DNA of 64,000 bases. Source: Noviherbaspirillum sedimenti (lineage in GTDB: Bacteria; Pseudomonadota; Gammaproteobacteria; Burkholderiales; Burkholderiaceae_D). Below, one piece after another: positions 9,795 through 20,440 of the stretch. The stretch covers positions 620,001-684,000 of the forward strand of contig NZ_QYUQ01000002.1 of the NCBI RefSeq assembly GCF_003590835.1, in the 5' to 3' direction. Every line of letters starts with the position of its first letter. Position 1 is the stretch's first letter. Position numbers and translations under genes: made by a program. Under the pieces are notes generated by a model, which saw only the letters and a list, made by a program, of their open reading frames with translations, ran no database searches and was not told where the DNA came from.

Positions 9795-12371
9795 ATGCTC
9801 AGCAAATCCCTTAAATATTCTCAAGATTTCCTTGCACGTCTGAAGTGGTATTACCTGGATTCTCTTAAAGGTCGTCTGATCGTACTGTCGCTGGGATTAT
9901 CTCTTACCCTTCTTTGGACACTGGTATTTTTCTCAACGGCTGTGCAACAGCAGAAATTCAGTGAAGTGCTGTTTGACCAGCAGTTAGCAACGGCACGGCG
10001 TCTTGCTGCCGATATGGATTACAAACTTCAGGTACGCATTAATGTGCTTACCGTTGCAGCCAAAAGTTTGCCTGACACTCTCACATCGTCCATCTTTGAG
10101 GCGCATATGGCGCAAGAAACTAGCTTGCATCGTACCTTTCCTGAGGCCATCGGCTTGATCGGCCTGGATGGCAGAGTTATAGCCAATTATCCAGCCGCGC
10201 CGGGGCGCCATGGCACGTACGCGGGCGATCACGACTTTTTCAAAGCCGTGGTGGAAACACGCCAACCATATATCGGCAAGCCATTCATGGCAAGGACGTT
10301 GGAATTTCCGGTACTGGTGATTGCCGTGCCTGTCTTTGACCGTGCCGGCAAGGTTCGGGCAGTGATGACTGGCGTCACCAACCTGATCTCGCCGAGTTTT
10401 CTCGGCGCCTTTTTCGACAAGTCGATCGTGGATAAACAACAGTTTCTTGTTGTCTCGCCGCGCGATAACCTCATCCTGGCGTCGACCGATCCTGCTCGCG
10501 TCATGACCGCTCCACCGTCGCGGGGCGTCGACCACTTGTATGACCGCTTGGTGAGTGGTGTTAAAAGAGTAGGTATTGACACCCATTCCAACGGCACAAA
10601 AATGCTCGCTTCTGCCAGCTACGTGCACACAACAGGTTGGTTGGCGATTGCATTTATGCCGGCTGACGTTGCCTTCCGGTCGGTGACTATCATGCGCTAT
10701 TATCTGATCGGTATGGCAGCCATCATGACGCTGGCTGCGGTTTTCCTTGTCCACTGGATCACCCTGCACATGCTGGTTCCTTTCGATGAGGCGAGACAAG
10801 CCATACAGCGCATGACGCAGGGCGAGATCCCGCTTGCGCCCTTGACAGTAAAGGCCAAAGACGAGGTCGGTGGCATCATTGATAATTTCAATGTCCTGGT
10901 AGAGGACCGCCGTCGCGGTGAAGTCGAGCTGAGGCGCAGCGAGCAGCGCCTCCTGGCATTGCTCGAGCATGCACCGGACGCCATGTTTGTCCACACGTGG
11001 GATTGCTTTGCTTATGTAAACAACGCCACCTTGCACCTGTTCGGCGCCGAATCACCGGGCCAGTTGCTGGGCCAGTCAATCCTGAAGCGCATCCAGACGA
11101 GCTTGCATGCGGTGGTCAAACAACGCATCCGTTCAGTCAGCGAGGCCAAGGAAAATTTCTTGCCCATGGAGTTGAAGTTGCTGCGCATGGATGGCTCGGT
11201 GGTGTATGCGCGGGTTTCTGCCATGCCGTTTAACTATCATGGCCACGATGGCTTATTGGTCTTTGCACGGGATATCACGAAGCGCAAGCGGGCCGAAAAA
11301 GCGCTCCGGGCAAGCGAGGAACGCTTCCGCCGCCTGGTTGCGCTTTCGTCGGAATGGTACTGGGAGCACAACGAGAATTTCGTGGTGACCACCGTTGCAG
11401 GATGGAGGGAAATCAAAGGCGGCATGATCCCCGAATACAGTATTGGAGAGAATCCCTGGAAAATGGGCGGCATTGGGAGTGACGAGGCGTCCTGGAAGGC
11501 GCATCGCGCCACGGTGGAAGCCCGGCTTCCCTTCACGGATTTTGAATACGCGCGGCAGCAATACGACGGCAATGTCGTGTGGTACAGCACTAGCGGCGAA
11601 CCCATGTTCGATGAACATGGTGATTACAAAGGCTATCGCGGCACGGGAAAAGACATCACAGAACGCAAGCTGGCTGAAGAAGCGCTGCGCCAGTCGCAAC
11701 TGCGTATCCGCGAGCTTGCCGAACATCAAGAAGCCATCAAGGAAAAAGAGCGCAAGCGCATCGCCCGCGACTTGCATGACGAACTGGGCCAGACGCTGCT
11801 GGCGATCCGACTGGATGCCACCACGTTGGCCGAAAAAACCATCGAGTCGCGTCCCGACCATCACAAGGCGGCCCGTCTCATTCTCAATCACATCGATACT
11901 GCAATGACGAGCGTGAAGACGATTATCAACGACCTGCGGCCTTTCGTGCTGGACCTGGGACTGCTGGCCGCCATGGAATGGCAAGTCCATGAATTCGAGA
12001 GCATGAGCGGCATTCCCTGCGACCTGGAGGTGGACGACGAGGATTGCTATCTCCACCTCGACGCAAGCCATTCCACCGCATTGTTCCGCATCCTGCAGGA
12101 GTCCCTGACCAACATCACCCGGCACGCCAAGGCACGGCAGGTAAGCATTGCGATCCGCACGCAAGATGGCCAGCTTGTAATGACGATTGCCGACGATGGG
12201 ATTGGCATTGGCCCCGATCATCGCGATAAAAAAAGTACGTTCGGTCTGATTGGCATCGAAGAACGTATCAACGCATTAGGCGGAAAATTTAGCGTAAGCA
12301 GTAATCACGGAAAAGGCACGACGCTGCGAATAGCGATGCCGGTCTCGGTGCAGATTGACGCGCGATGTTGA
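9795..12371 (+). CDS. Membrane sensor histidine kinase (Cache-HAMP-PAS-PAS-HisKA_3)
   Basis: 858 residues. Transmembrane helices at about 28-49 and 301-323 enclose a periplasmic double-Cache sensor. HAMP follows (~320-370), then PAS at ~385-500 and ~510-635 with DITKRKRAEKAL and [12 protein letters not shown] linkers. The HisKA_3 dimerisation domain has phospho-acceptor His661 in [12 protein letters not shown]. The HATPase domain carries [12 protein letters not shown] and ADDGIGIG. HisKA_3 kinases normally phosphorylate NarL/LuxR-type response regulators, but none is adjacent, so it is an orphan here. A close paralog lies at 16282-18870. The ligand is unknown. Confidence 0.92.
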   Translation: MLSKSLKYSQDFLARLKWYYLDSLKGRLIVLSLGLSLTLLWTLVFFSTAVQQQKFSEVLFDQQLATARRLAADMDYKLQVRINVLTVAAKSLPDTLTSSIFEAHMAQETSLHRTFPEAIGLIGLDGRVIANYPAAPGRHGTYAGDHDFFKAVVETRQPYIGKPFMARTLEFPVLVIAVPVFDRAGKVRAVMTGVTNLISPSFLGAFFDKSIVDKQQFLVVSPRDNLILASTDPARVMTAPPSRGVDHLYDRLVSGVKRVGIDTHSNGTKMLASASYVHTTGWLAIAFMPADVAFRSVTIMRYYLIGMAAIMTLAAVFLVHWITLHMLVPFDEARQAIQRMTQGEIPLAPLTVKAKDEVGGIIDNFNVLVEDRRRGEVELRRSEQRLLALLEHAPDAMFVHTWDCFAYVNNATLHLFGAESPGQLLGQSILKRIQTSLHAVVKQRIRSVSEAKENFLPMELKLLRMDGSVVYARVSAMPFNYHGHDGLLVFARDITKRKRAEKALRASEERFRRLVALSSEWYWEHNENFVVTTVAGWREIKGGMIPEYSIGENPWKMGGIGSDEASWKAHRATVEARLPFTDFEYARQQYDGNVVWYSTSGEPMFDEHGDYKGYRGTGKDITERKLAEEALRQSQLRIRELAEHQEAIKEKERKRIARDLHDELGQTLLAIRLDATTLAEKTIESRPDHHKAARLILNHIDTAMTSVKTIINDLRPFVLDLGLLAAMEWQVHEFESMSGIPCDLEVDDEDCYLHLDASHSTALFRILQESLTNITRHAKARQVSIAIRTQDGQLVMTIADDGIGIGPDHRDKKSTFGLIGIEERINALGGKFSVSSNHGKGTTLRIAMPVSVQIDARC

Positions 12372-13114
12372 ATGAATTGTGACCATCGGCACCTCGGAGA
12401 GACATCAGATTATGCGACAGCTTCTTCCCCTTGATGCCACCGACGTCGTATTCCTATATGCCTTATTGTTTTTATTGTAATAATTTCTGCGGGGTTTTTC
12501 ATGCCGTTTTGTGGCAAAAATTGTGGCATTTGCGTAAGTCATTGATTTTCAATGTGCCAATAGGGCCTGCAAAGCCGTTTACGCCGGTTACTGCTCCCGC
12601 CTCCATAATTAAAAACTTGGCTCATCTGAGTCGTGCTATAAAAAGAGCCAACTGAAATCCCTCCGTTTCAGAAACGATTTCGCTATTTTAAGTGGCGGCA
12701 TCTGTTGCGATAGTTGAATCTGATCTCTGTCTGATTTATTGTTTCAGCAGTTTGCGCCACGTCGCGGCTTTGGGCCCGGTAGCGCGAAATCCGCCGTATG
12801 AGGTTAAAGTGCGGCGGCGTCGCAGCCGATAACTGCCCTTACTTTTTGCTTTCAATCCTACTGTGTTTGCACAGTGGGGATTGTGAGCGAGTGCAGATAC
12901 ATCCTCTTGATAGATCGCGTTACTGGTTCAGTATTTGCTTCTGCATGTACTTTTAAGTTAATGCATTTCCCAATCCATACCAAAATGGCCGGGACTGCCT
13001 TGGTATGTCGCAGAGTTTTAAGTTCCCTAGCGACCATGTCTCCCTGGCCACGCATGGTTGCGACAGAGCGGGTCACTTCCTTGTCCGGCGAGCATGCCGA
13101 TGAAAGGGCTGATC
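12372..13114. other. Long intergenic region before the AlpA-like gene
   Basis: 743 bp that I cannot assign to any gene. Short open frames here show no recognisable motif or ribosome binding site. A small hairpin CTGAAA/TTTCAG lies at 12652-12671. Base composition is more AT-rich than the flanking kinase genes. Together with the neighbouring AlpA-like gene and tRNA-like fragment this looks like eroded mobile-element DNA. Confidence 0.4.
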
Positions 13115-13330
13115 ATGTCAACATCGCATTCACACAATGCAACTCTCCCTGAAACGGGTTTTTTGCGGCAATCGACAGTCTTGACTATTATTCCGATATC
13201 CAAGTCAACCCTGTGGCAACGCGTACTGGCTGGAACATTTCCAGCACCGATAAAGTTGTCCGCCCGGGTTACGGTGTGGCGAGTTGAAGAGATTCGACGT
13301 TGGATCAGTGAACAGGGGCCGCGGACGTGA
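13115..13330 (+). CDS. AlpA-family phage/island regulator
   Basis: A 71-residue MerR-like winged helix-turn-helix protein of the AlpA type. Key segments are GFLRQSTVLTIIPISKSTLW, then FPAPIKLSARVTVWRVEEIRRWI. AlpA proteins regulate excision and expression of integrated prophages and genomic islands. ATG 13115 was chosen because homology begins there; an upstream extension to 13058 has no family match. No integrase follows, only about 550 bp of apparently non-coding DNA, so it is probably a remnant. Confidence 0.78.
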   Translation: MSTSHSHNATLPETGFLRQSTVLTIIPISKSTLWQRVLAGTFPAPIKLSARVTVWRVEEIRRWISEQGPRT

Positions 13331-13547
13331 CAGGAAAGTTCTGGAGCGAATTTCTTTCCACTTCAGAAGTGGCGTTTGCCGCATGTCCGTTTTCCGACGG
13401 AAGGCGCGTTGGATGGCGTTATTCCAGCGGATGCATCGCTGTAAGTGCCCCGAGCACTGTGCAAGTGCGTGTCATGGTGCTTGCTGTGTCGCCACTGGGC
13501 GACCAGTGATGCCGGGAATTCTGGAAAGCGCATGCACAGAAAACAAT

Positions 13548-13569
13548 TTGGGGGCATAATTGGGGGCAT
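13548..13569. repeat. Tandem TTGGGGGCAT repeat
   Basis: Two copies of TTGGGGGCAT at 13548-13557 and 13560-13569, separated by two bases, lie between the AlpA-like gene and the tRNA-like fragment. Short direct repeats like these can be integrase arm sites; that role is speculative. Confidence 0.35.
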
Positions 13570-13623
13570 CCGTGTTATTCATATTTTTTTGTTCCTTTAT
13601 ATACGGGCTACGGAAGGAATAAT

Positions 13624-13644
13624 GTGAATCCCACCCTCCCGCCA
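13624..13644 (+). other. tRNA-Ser-like 3' end, possible attachment-site remnant
   Basis: The segment contains AATCCCACCCTCCCGCCA, which resembles the T-arm/acceptor end of a bacterial tRNA-Ser and includes a genomic CCA. No tRNA body lies upstream. Such orphan 3' ends are left as attR when an island integrates into a tRNA gene. A terminator follows directly, as after a real tRNA. Confidence 0.4.
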
Positions 13645-13650
13645 AAACAC

Positions 13651-13680
13651 AAAGCCCCGCATTGCGGGGCTTTTTGTTTT
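13651..13680 (+). terminator. Strong intrinsic terminator
   Basis: AGCCCCGC (13653-13660) and GCGGGGCT (13664-13671) form a GC-rich stem with a 3-base loop followed by TTTTTGTTTT. It follows the tRNA-Ser-like fragment. Confidence 0.85.
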
Positions 13681-13717
13681 CGGAGAGGAGCGCGCATGCG
13701 CGCGCGTGGGCTTCGAA

Positions 13718-13741
13718 GCTTTGCGCTTGCAAGCGCAAAGC
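13718..13741. repeat. 24-bp perfect palindrome
   Basis: Left arm GCTTTGCGCTT (13718-13728) and right arm AAGCGCAAAGC (13731-13741) meet at a central GC, making 24 bp of perfect dyad symmetry. It sits about 140 bp upstream of the LRR-kinase start, so it could be an operator, a resolution site or a cruciform. Confidence 0.6.
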
Positions 13742-13881
13742 CGGGAGAATCTGCGGGGCGGTGTGACGCGCAGCGGCGCGCCGGGCCGCAGTGGTTGCGG
13801 TAATACGTCCGCATGAAAAGCGACGAACCCGCGAAGCGGGGAGTACGGATATTTATTTTCGGTTATTTGGGGTTATCTGAA

Positions 13882-15237
13882 ATGCACACCTTGGAACAGC
13901 TACGCACCGGAAAACTGACCGGTACCCAACGCCTGAAACTGGCTTGTAATCTCACCGAATTCCCAAAAGAGATTTTCAACCTCGCCGACACCCTGGAAAT
14001 CCTCGATTTGTCGGGCAATGCCCTGTCTTCGCTACCCGATGACCTGCCACGTTTGCGCAAACTGCGCATCATCTTTTGCTCGGACAACCAGTTCACCGAG
14101 CTCCCCGAAGTCCTGGGTCAGTGTCCGCAGCTGAGCATGATTGGTTTCAAGGCCAACCATATCCAAAAGGTGTCCGCCAAATCGCTACCGGCACAACTGC
14201 GCTGGCTGATCCTGACCGATAACCGGATCGAAGCGCTGCCCGCCGAGATCGGAAACTGCAAGCAACTTCAGAAGCTGATGCTGGCTGGGAATAATTTGCG
14301 GGAATTGCCCGGGGAGTTGTCCGCCTGTTCCCGCCTTGAATTGCTGCGCATCGCTGCAAACCGGCTGACTGAACTTCCCGACTGGCTGCTCTTGCTGCCG
14401 CGTTTGTCATGGCTGGCATATGCAGGCAATCCATTCTGTGAAGAGCGCGAGCTTGCTGCGCTCGCAGATACGCCAATCACGAGTATCTCCTGGGAGGAAT
14501 TGCAGATTCACGACCAGCTGGGAGAGGGCGCATCCGGCGTAATCCACGGCGCGGAACATCGAAATGGTAACGCCACCAGACCTGTCGCCGTCAAGCTGTT
14601 CAAGGGCGAGGTGACCAGCGATGGCTTGCCCCGCTGCGAGATGGCGGCCTGGTTCGCCGCTGGCGAACATCCGAACCTGGTTCCGGTTCAGGGCAAGGTA
14701 CAGGATCACCCGACGGACGTTCATGGCCTGGTCATGCCTTTGATCGATCCTGAATTTCGTAACCTTGCCGGGCCGCCCAGTCTTGAATCCTGCACGCGCG
14801 ATATTTACGCCGCAGGGACGTCTTTCGATCTGGCCTCGGCCCTGAGTATTGCCCAAGGAATTGCCTCAGCGGCAAAGCACCTGCACCGTCGCGGCATCAT
14901 GCACGGCGACTTGTACGGCCACAATATCCTGCATGGCAGCCGGGGACGCGCCTTGCTGGGCGACTTTGGTGCAGCTTCATTATTCGCGCCTGAAACGTTA
15001 CATGCGGATGCGCTGCAGCGGCTAGAAGTGCGCGCTTTCGGTTATCTGCTGGAAGAACTGACCGAGCGATGCGATGGGCCGGCTGCATCCCAGCGCATTC
15101 TGGCGCGCCTGGCAGGCCTGACGGCAGCCTGTCTGAATGAGGAAAACGCATGCCGGCCACTGTTTGAGGATGTCGAGCGAGTTCTGTCCGAACTCGCGGG
15201 ATTGCATCACAATCGCGTGCCTGGCCTCGTCGTTTGA
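13882..15237 (+). CDS. Leucine-rich repeat protein kinase
   Basis: 451 residues joining about seven leucine-rich repeats (~25-190, spaced L..LPxxL..L..L units) to a C-terminal eukaryote-like protein kinase domain. Kinase motifs are intact: glycine loop LGEGASG (213-219), ATP-binding Lys238 in VAVKLF, catalytic loop HGDLYGHN with Asp343 and Asn348, and Asp361 in GDFGAA. The catalytic His-Arg-Asp is His-Gly-Asp, so it is a non-RD kinase. No signal peptide or transmembrane segment is seen, so it is probably cytoplasmic. I chose ATG 13882, where family homology begins; an upstream ATG at 13813 would add 23 unrelated residues. Substrate unknown. Confidence 0.88.
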   Translation: MHTLEQLRTGKLTGTQRLKLACNLTEFPKEIFNLADTLEILDLSGNALSSLPDDLPRLRKLRIIFCSDNQFTELPEVLGQCPQLSMIGFKANHIQKVSAKSLPAQLRWLILTDNRIEALPAEIGNCKQLQKLMLAGNNLRELPGELSACSRLELLRIAANRLTELPDWLLLLPRLSWLAYAGNPFCEERELAALADTPITSISWEELQIHDQLGEGASGVIHGAEHRNGNATRPVAVKLFKGEVTSDGLPRCEMAAWFAAGEHPNLVPVQGKVQDHPTDVHGLVMPLIDPEFRNLAGPPSLESCTRDIYAAGTSFDLASALSIAQGIASAAKHLHRRGIMHGDLYGHNILHGSRGRALLGDFGAASLFAPETLHADALQRLEVRAFGYLLEELTERCDGPAASQRILARLAGLTAACLNEENACRPLFEDVERVLSELAGLHHNRVPGLVV

Positions 15238-15316
15238 CGCAGTCACGGCGCAGCACTCGGCCAGGCGATGACCCGACTTCCCGGATCTTGCGAAAGCCGA
15301 TATGCGAGGCTGGCAA

Positions 15317-15805
15317 TTAGCCGGCGCAGCCTTGCGGGTTTGCGGGCATCTGCTTCATCGCCTCCTGCGCTTCTTCCATGCTCACATCGCGCACATGGGT
15401 GGCAACCGACCAGCTATGGCCGAACGGATCTTCGAGAACGCCATAGCGGTCGCCCCAGAACATGTCCGCGAGCGGCATGATGACCTTCGCCCCGGCGGCG
15501 ACGGCCTGCGCGACTTGCGCATCGACATCCTGGACATAAAGGTGGATGGTGACCGGCGTGCCCTTGAGCGATTTCGGCCCGAACGCCCTCCATTCGGGAT
15601 TTTCGTCCACCAGCATGAGCGCCGAATCGCCGATGCGCAGCAAGGCGTGCATGATTTTTCCATCCGGGCCCGGCAGACGCGCCTCTTCTTTCGCGCCGAA
15701 GGCTTTTTTATAGAATTCGATGGCATCCGCTGCGCCGGCGCATACCAGGTGGGGCGTCAGGGAATGCATGCCATCGGGGACCGGCTTTACTGTCGAATTG
15801 ACCAT
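15317..15805 (-). CDS. VOC-family (PhnB/glyoxalase-like) protein
   Basis: 162 residues with the vicinal-oxygen-chelate fold seen in PhnB-like proteins: HLVCAGAADAIEFYKKAFGA at the start, HALLRIGDSALMLVDENPE in the middle and MFWGDRYGVLEDPFGHSWSVATH at the end. Such proteins are often called bleomycin-resistance or 3-demethylubiquinone-methyltransferase-like, with no proven reaction. ATG at 15805 is preceded by GAAGGAG; the frame is open further upstream but has no better start. It stands alone, convergent with the LRR-kinase gene. Confidence 0.85.
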   Translation of the reverse strand: MVNSTVKPVPDGMHSLTPHLVCAGAADAIEFYKKAFGAKEEARLPGPDGKIMHALLRIGDSALMLVDENPEWRAFGPKSLKGTPVTIHLYVQDVDAQVAQAVAAGAKVIMPLADMFWGDRYGVLEDPFGHSWSVATHVRDVSMEEAQEAMKQMPANPQGCAG

Positions 15806-16281
15806 GGTCGCTGCTCCTTCATTTGAATTTTCGTGGTTGGTCGAAATGTACATCCAGGGGGTACTACAACTGCGCAAGCAATCGTCAAAGTCGTGCCCGG
15901 ACGCAGCGCCGGCTTTTGCTGTCATTCTCTCTTCAATGCCATCGGATTGGCTTGGAGATTGGATAAGACTGATTGCCGCTTCAATTGCATATTTTTTACA
16001 TCCATGTGTAACAAATATGAACACGAACTGTTATTAAAACGGCTTTTGATTGTGGCTTCTGCGGTTCGACATAGAAAATATGGACAATGATCTGCTTAAT
16101 AAGAAAACAAGGTTTTCCGCCTCTTTTTTGCTTAATATTGCGCTGCGTCAATTAATGCACTCAGGCATAGCTTTCATAACGAAAATATTTTTATTCCATC
16201 AGTTAAAATCGGCGTTGAATTAATTCTCGAGTCTCTTCTATGTTGTGCCGTCACAAGGCGCGCGGCGGGCAACGACAATCC
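15806..16281. other. Intergenic region between VOC gene and second kinase
   Basis: 476 bp, divergent promoter space for the VOC gene (minus) and the second sensor kinase (plus). AT-rich. I see no RNA gene, clear operator or repeat, and no resemblance to the region before the first kinase gene. Confidence 0.5.
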
Positions 16282-18870
16282 ATGTTTAGCAATTTCCCGA
16301 ACCGTCTCCCCGGCCTCCTTGCGCAACTGAAGTTGCACTACGTCAGTTCGCTGAAAGGCCGTCTGATCGGATTGTCGCTTTGTTTGTCGCTTACCCTGCT
16401 TTGGGGGCTGGTATTTTTCTCTACCGCTATTCAGCGGCAGAAATTCAGTGAAGTGCTGTTTGACCAGCAGTACGCTTCTGCACGACGCCTTGCAGCCGAT
16501 CTGGATGCCAAACTGGAGGGACGCATCAACCTGCTCACTGTTGCTGCCAGAGGCCTGCCTGACCATCTCACGCCGCCCATCCTCGATACCCGTCTATCAC
16601 AAGCAACTGTCTTGCAGCGTATCTTTCCAGCCGGAATCGCCGTGATCGGACTGGACGGCCGGGCCATTGCTGCTTACCCGGACATGCCGGGGCGCCGGGG
16701 CATTTACGTGGGGGATCGCGACCATTTCATTAAAGTGCTGGAAACAGGCAAACCCGTTATCGCCAGGCCGCTCATGGGAAGGACGTTGAAACAGCCGCTA
16801 CTGATTATCGCCGTGCCTGTTTTTGACCATGTCGGCAAGGTGCGTGCCGTGATGACCGGCACGACCGACTTGAGCGCGCCCAATTTTCTCGGTCCTTTTT
16901 TCGATAAGGAATTGGCGGGACAACAGCGGTTTTCTGTCATTTCGCCGCACGACAATCTCATCCTCGCCGCCACCGATACCGATACCGCACGCGCCCTGAC
17001 TGCGGCCCCCGCGCGAGGAATGAACGCCTTGTATGACCGCTTTGTCGACGGCTTCAAGGGTTCGGGCATTACCACGAATTCCCGCGGTATGGTGGTCCTG
17101 GCGTCCGCCAGTTACGTGCCCACGACACAATGGCTGGTCATCGTGTCATTGCCAGCCGAGATCGCTTTCCAGCCTGTGACCGCAATGCGCAATTATCTGA
17201 TTGCCATCGCCGTCATCATGACGCTGCTGGCGGTTTTCCTTGCCCACTGGATCACGCGGCGCATGCTGGTGCCGCTGGATGAGGCTGGCCAGGCGATGCA
17301 GCGGATGACGCAAGGTGCTGTCCCGCTTGGCCCATTGGCCGTGAAAAGCAAGGACGAGGTCGGCGGGATAGTTAACAATTTCAATCTCCTGGTTGAGAAT
17401 CACCATCGTAGTGAAGCAGCGCTGGTCGGGAGTCATCAGCGTTTCCGCGCGCTTTTCGAAAATGCGCCGGATGCGATTTACGTGTGCAACCGTGGTTGCT
17501 TTGCCTATGCGAACGCAGCCACGTTGGACCTGTTTGGCGCCCATTCGCAGGACCAGTTGTTGGGCCAGTCCATTCTTGGCCGGGTCCATCCTGATTTGCA
17601 TGGGGTTGCCGAAACCAGCCTCCAGTCGGTTATCGAGGCCAAGGAATCCGTTGCGCTAATGGAAGTGAAGTTGCAGAGAATGGATGGCACGGTGGTGTAT
17701 GCACGGATTTCCGCCATTCCGTTCCACTACGAGAATGAGCCTGCCGCACTCGTTTTTGCCCGGGACATTACCCAGCGCATACATGCTGAAAAAGCGCTGC
17801 GGGAAAGCGAGGATCGGTTCCGCCGCCTGGTCGCGCTCTCGTCGGAATGGTACTGGGAGCATGACGAGAACTTCGTGGTGACCAGTGTTGCAGGCTGGAA
17901 GGCAACCAAAGGTGGCAAGATTCCGGAATACGGCATTGGCAAGAATGGCTGGGAACTAGGGTTCAGAGGTGACGATGCAACCTGGACCGCGCAACACACT
18001 ACCATCAAAGCCCGTCTTCCCTTTACGGATTTTGAATACGTGATGCCGGAACGGGACGGCAGTATCGTGTGGTGCAGCATCAGCGGCGAGCCCATGTTTG
18101 ATGAAAACGGGGATTACAAAGGCTACCGCGGCACAGGAAAAGACATCACCGAGCGCAAGCTTGCCGAAGAGGCTTTGCATCAGTCGCAAGCGCGCATCCG
18201 CGAGCTTGCCGAACATCAGATAACCATCAAGGAAAAGGAACGCAAGCGGATTGCACGCGACCTCCATGACGAGTTGGGCCAGACGCTGCTGGCGATCCGG
18301 CTGGATGCTTCGACGTTGGTAGAACACACGGCGGCCTCGCATCCAAATCTCCACGGCACGGCGCGTCTCATGCTCGATCACATCGATACGGCGATGACGA
18401 GCGTGAAGGCGGTGATCAACGACCTGCGGCCTTTTGTGCTTGACCTGGGGCTCATGGCTGCCATGGAGTGGTTGGTCCATGAATTCGAAAGCAGGAATGG
18501 CATCGCATGCGACCTGGAAGTGGACGACGAAAATTTCGATCGCCACCTCGACGCAAACCGTTCCACGACATTGTTCCGCGCCTTGCAGGAATCACTGACC
18601 AACATTACCCGGCACGCCAAGGCAAGCCATGTGCATATTGTGATCCGTACCGAAATCGACCAGCTTGACCTGACCATCGCTGACAATGGCATTGGCATTT
18701 CCCCCGGTCACCGGAATAAAAAAAAGGCGTTCGGACTTGTCGGCATCGAGGAGCGCATTAACGCGCTCGCAGGCACGTTCGCCATCGACAGCGCTCCCGG
18801 CAAAGGTACGACGCTGCGCTTGTCCGTGCCGATCTCGGCGCGAGAGAATGCTGGCGGAAAATTGGCGTAA
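16282..18870 (+). CDS. Membrane sensor histidine kinase, paralog of the 9795 kinase
   Basis: 862 residues with the same architecture as the kinase at 9795-12371: two transmembrane helices enclosing a Cache sensor, HAMP, two PAS domains, HisKA_3 ([21 protein letters not shown] identical to the paralog) and HATPase ([20 protein letters not shown]). Similarity runs end to end and is strongest in the second PAS and catalytic core. The Cache domain has diverged more, suggesting a related but different ligand. I chose ATG 16282, which aligns with the paralog's start; an in-frame ATG at 16240 adds 14 residues. No response regulator is adjacent. Confidence 0.92.
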   Translation: MFSNFPNRLPGLLAQLKLHYVSSLKGRLIGLSLCLSLTLLWGLVFFSTAIQRQKFSEVLFDQQYASARRLAADLDAKLEGRINLLTVAARGLPDHLTPPILDTRLSQATVLQRIFPAGIAVIGLDGRAIAAYPDMPGRRGIYVGDRDHFIKVLETGKPVIARPLMGRTLKQPLLIIAVPVFDHVGKVRAVMTGTTDLSAPNFLGPFFDKELAGQQRFSVISPHDNLILAATDTDTARALTAAPARGMNALYDRFVDGFKGSGITTNSRGMVVLASASYVPTTQWLVIVSLPAEIAFQPVTAMRNYLIAIAVIMTLLAVFLAHWITRRMLVPLDEAGQAMQRMTQGAVPLGPLAVKSKDEVGGIVNNFNLLVENHHRSEAALVGSHQRFRALFENAPDAIYVCNRGCFAYANAATLDLFGAHSQDQLLGQSILGRVHPDLHGVAETSLQSVIEAKESVALMEVKLQRMDGTVVYARISAIPFHYENEPAALVFARDITQRIHAEKALRESEDRFRRLVALSSEWYWEHDENFVVTSVAGWKATKGGKIPEYGIGKNGWELGFRGDDATWTAQHTTIKARLPFTDFEYVMPERDGSIVWCSISGEPMFDENGDYKGYRGTGKDITERKLAEEALHQSQARIRELAEHQITIKEKERKRIARDLHDELGQTLLAIRLDASTLVEHTAASHPNLHGTARLMLDHIDTAMTSVKAVINDLRPFVLDLGLMAAMEWLVHEFESRNGIACDLEVDDENFDRHLDANRSTTLFRALQESLTNITRHAKASHVHIVIRTEIDQLDLTIADNGIGISPGHRNKKKAFGLVGIEERINALAGTFAIDSAPGKGTTLRLSVPISARENAGGKLA

Positions 18871-18924
18871 CACAGTCAATTTTTTGCATAAAACTTTACT
18901 CTGACGCTATTTCATGGGCAACGC

Positions 18925-18969
18925 TTGTTTGTCCAGAAGGCTTCAACTATACTATCCCCCAGTATAGTT
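18925..18969 (+). promoter_or_regulatory. frm promoter with FrmR operator
   Basis: -35 TTGTTT (18925-18930), a 17-bp spacer and -10 TATACT (18948-18953). A perfect 9-bp inverted repeat, AACTATACT (18945-18953) and AGTATAGTT (18961-18969), flanks a C-rich centre ATCCCCC. This matches the known style of CsoR/FrmR operators (AT-rich arms around a C tract). The left arm covers the -10, so bound FrmR should block transcription. Confidence 0.85.
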
Positions 18970-18983
18970 ATCCTGGAACGCTC

Positions 18984-20424
<1,441 letters not shown>

Positions 20425-20440
20425 GTCGGCGCAGGCAATC

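Noticed and set aside
12431..12655. 74-residue open frame in the gap after the first kinase
   Set aside because: No ribosome binding site, unusual composition, no family resemblance.
13327..13509. Possible 60-residue gene overlapping the AlpA-like stop
   Set aside because: GTG start without a ribosome binding site and no recognisable motif; probably part of the decayed element.
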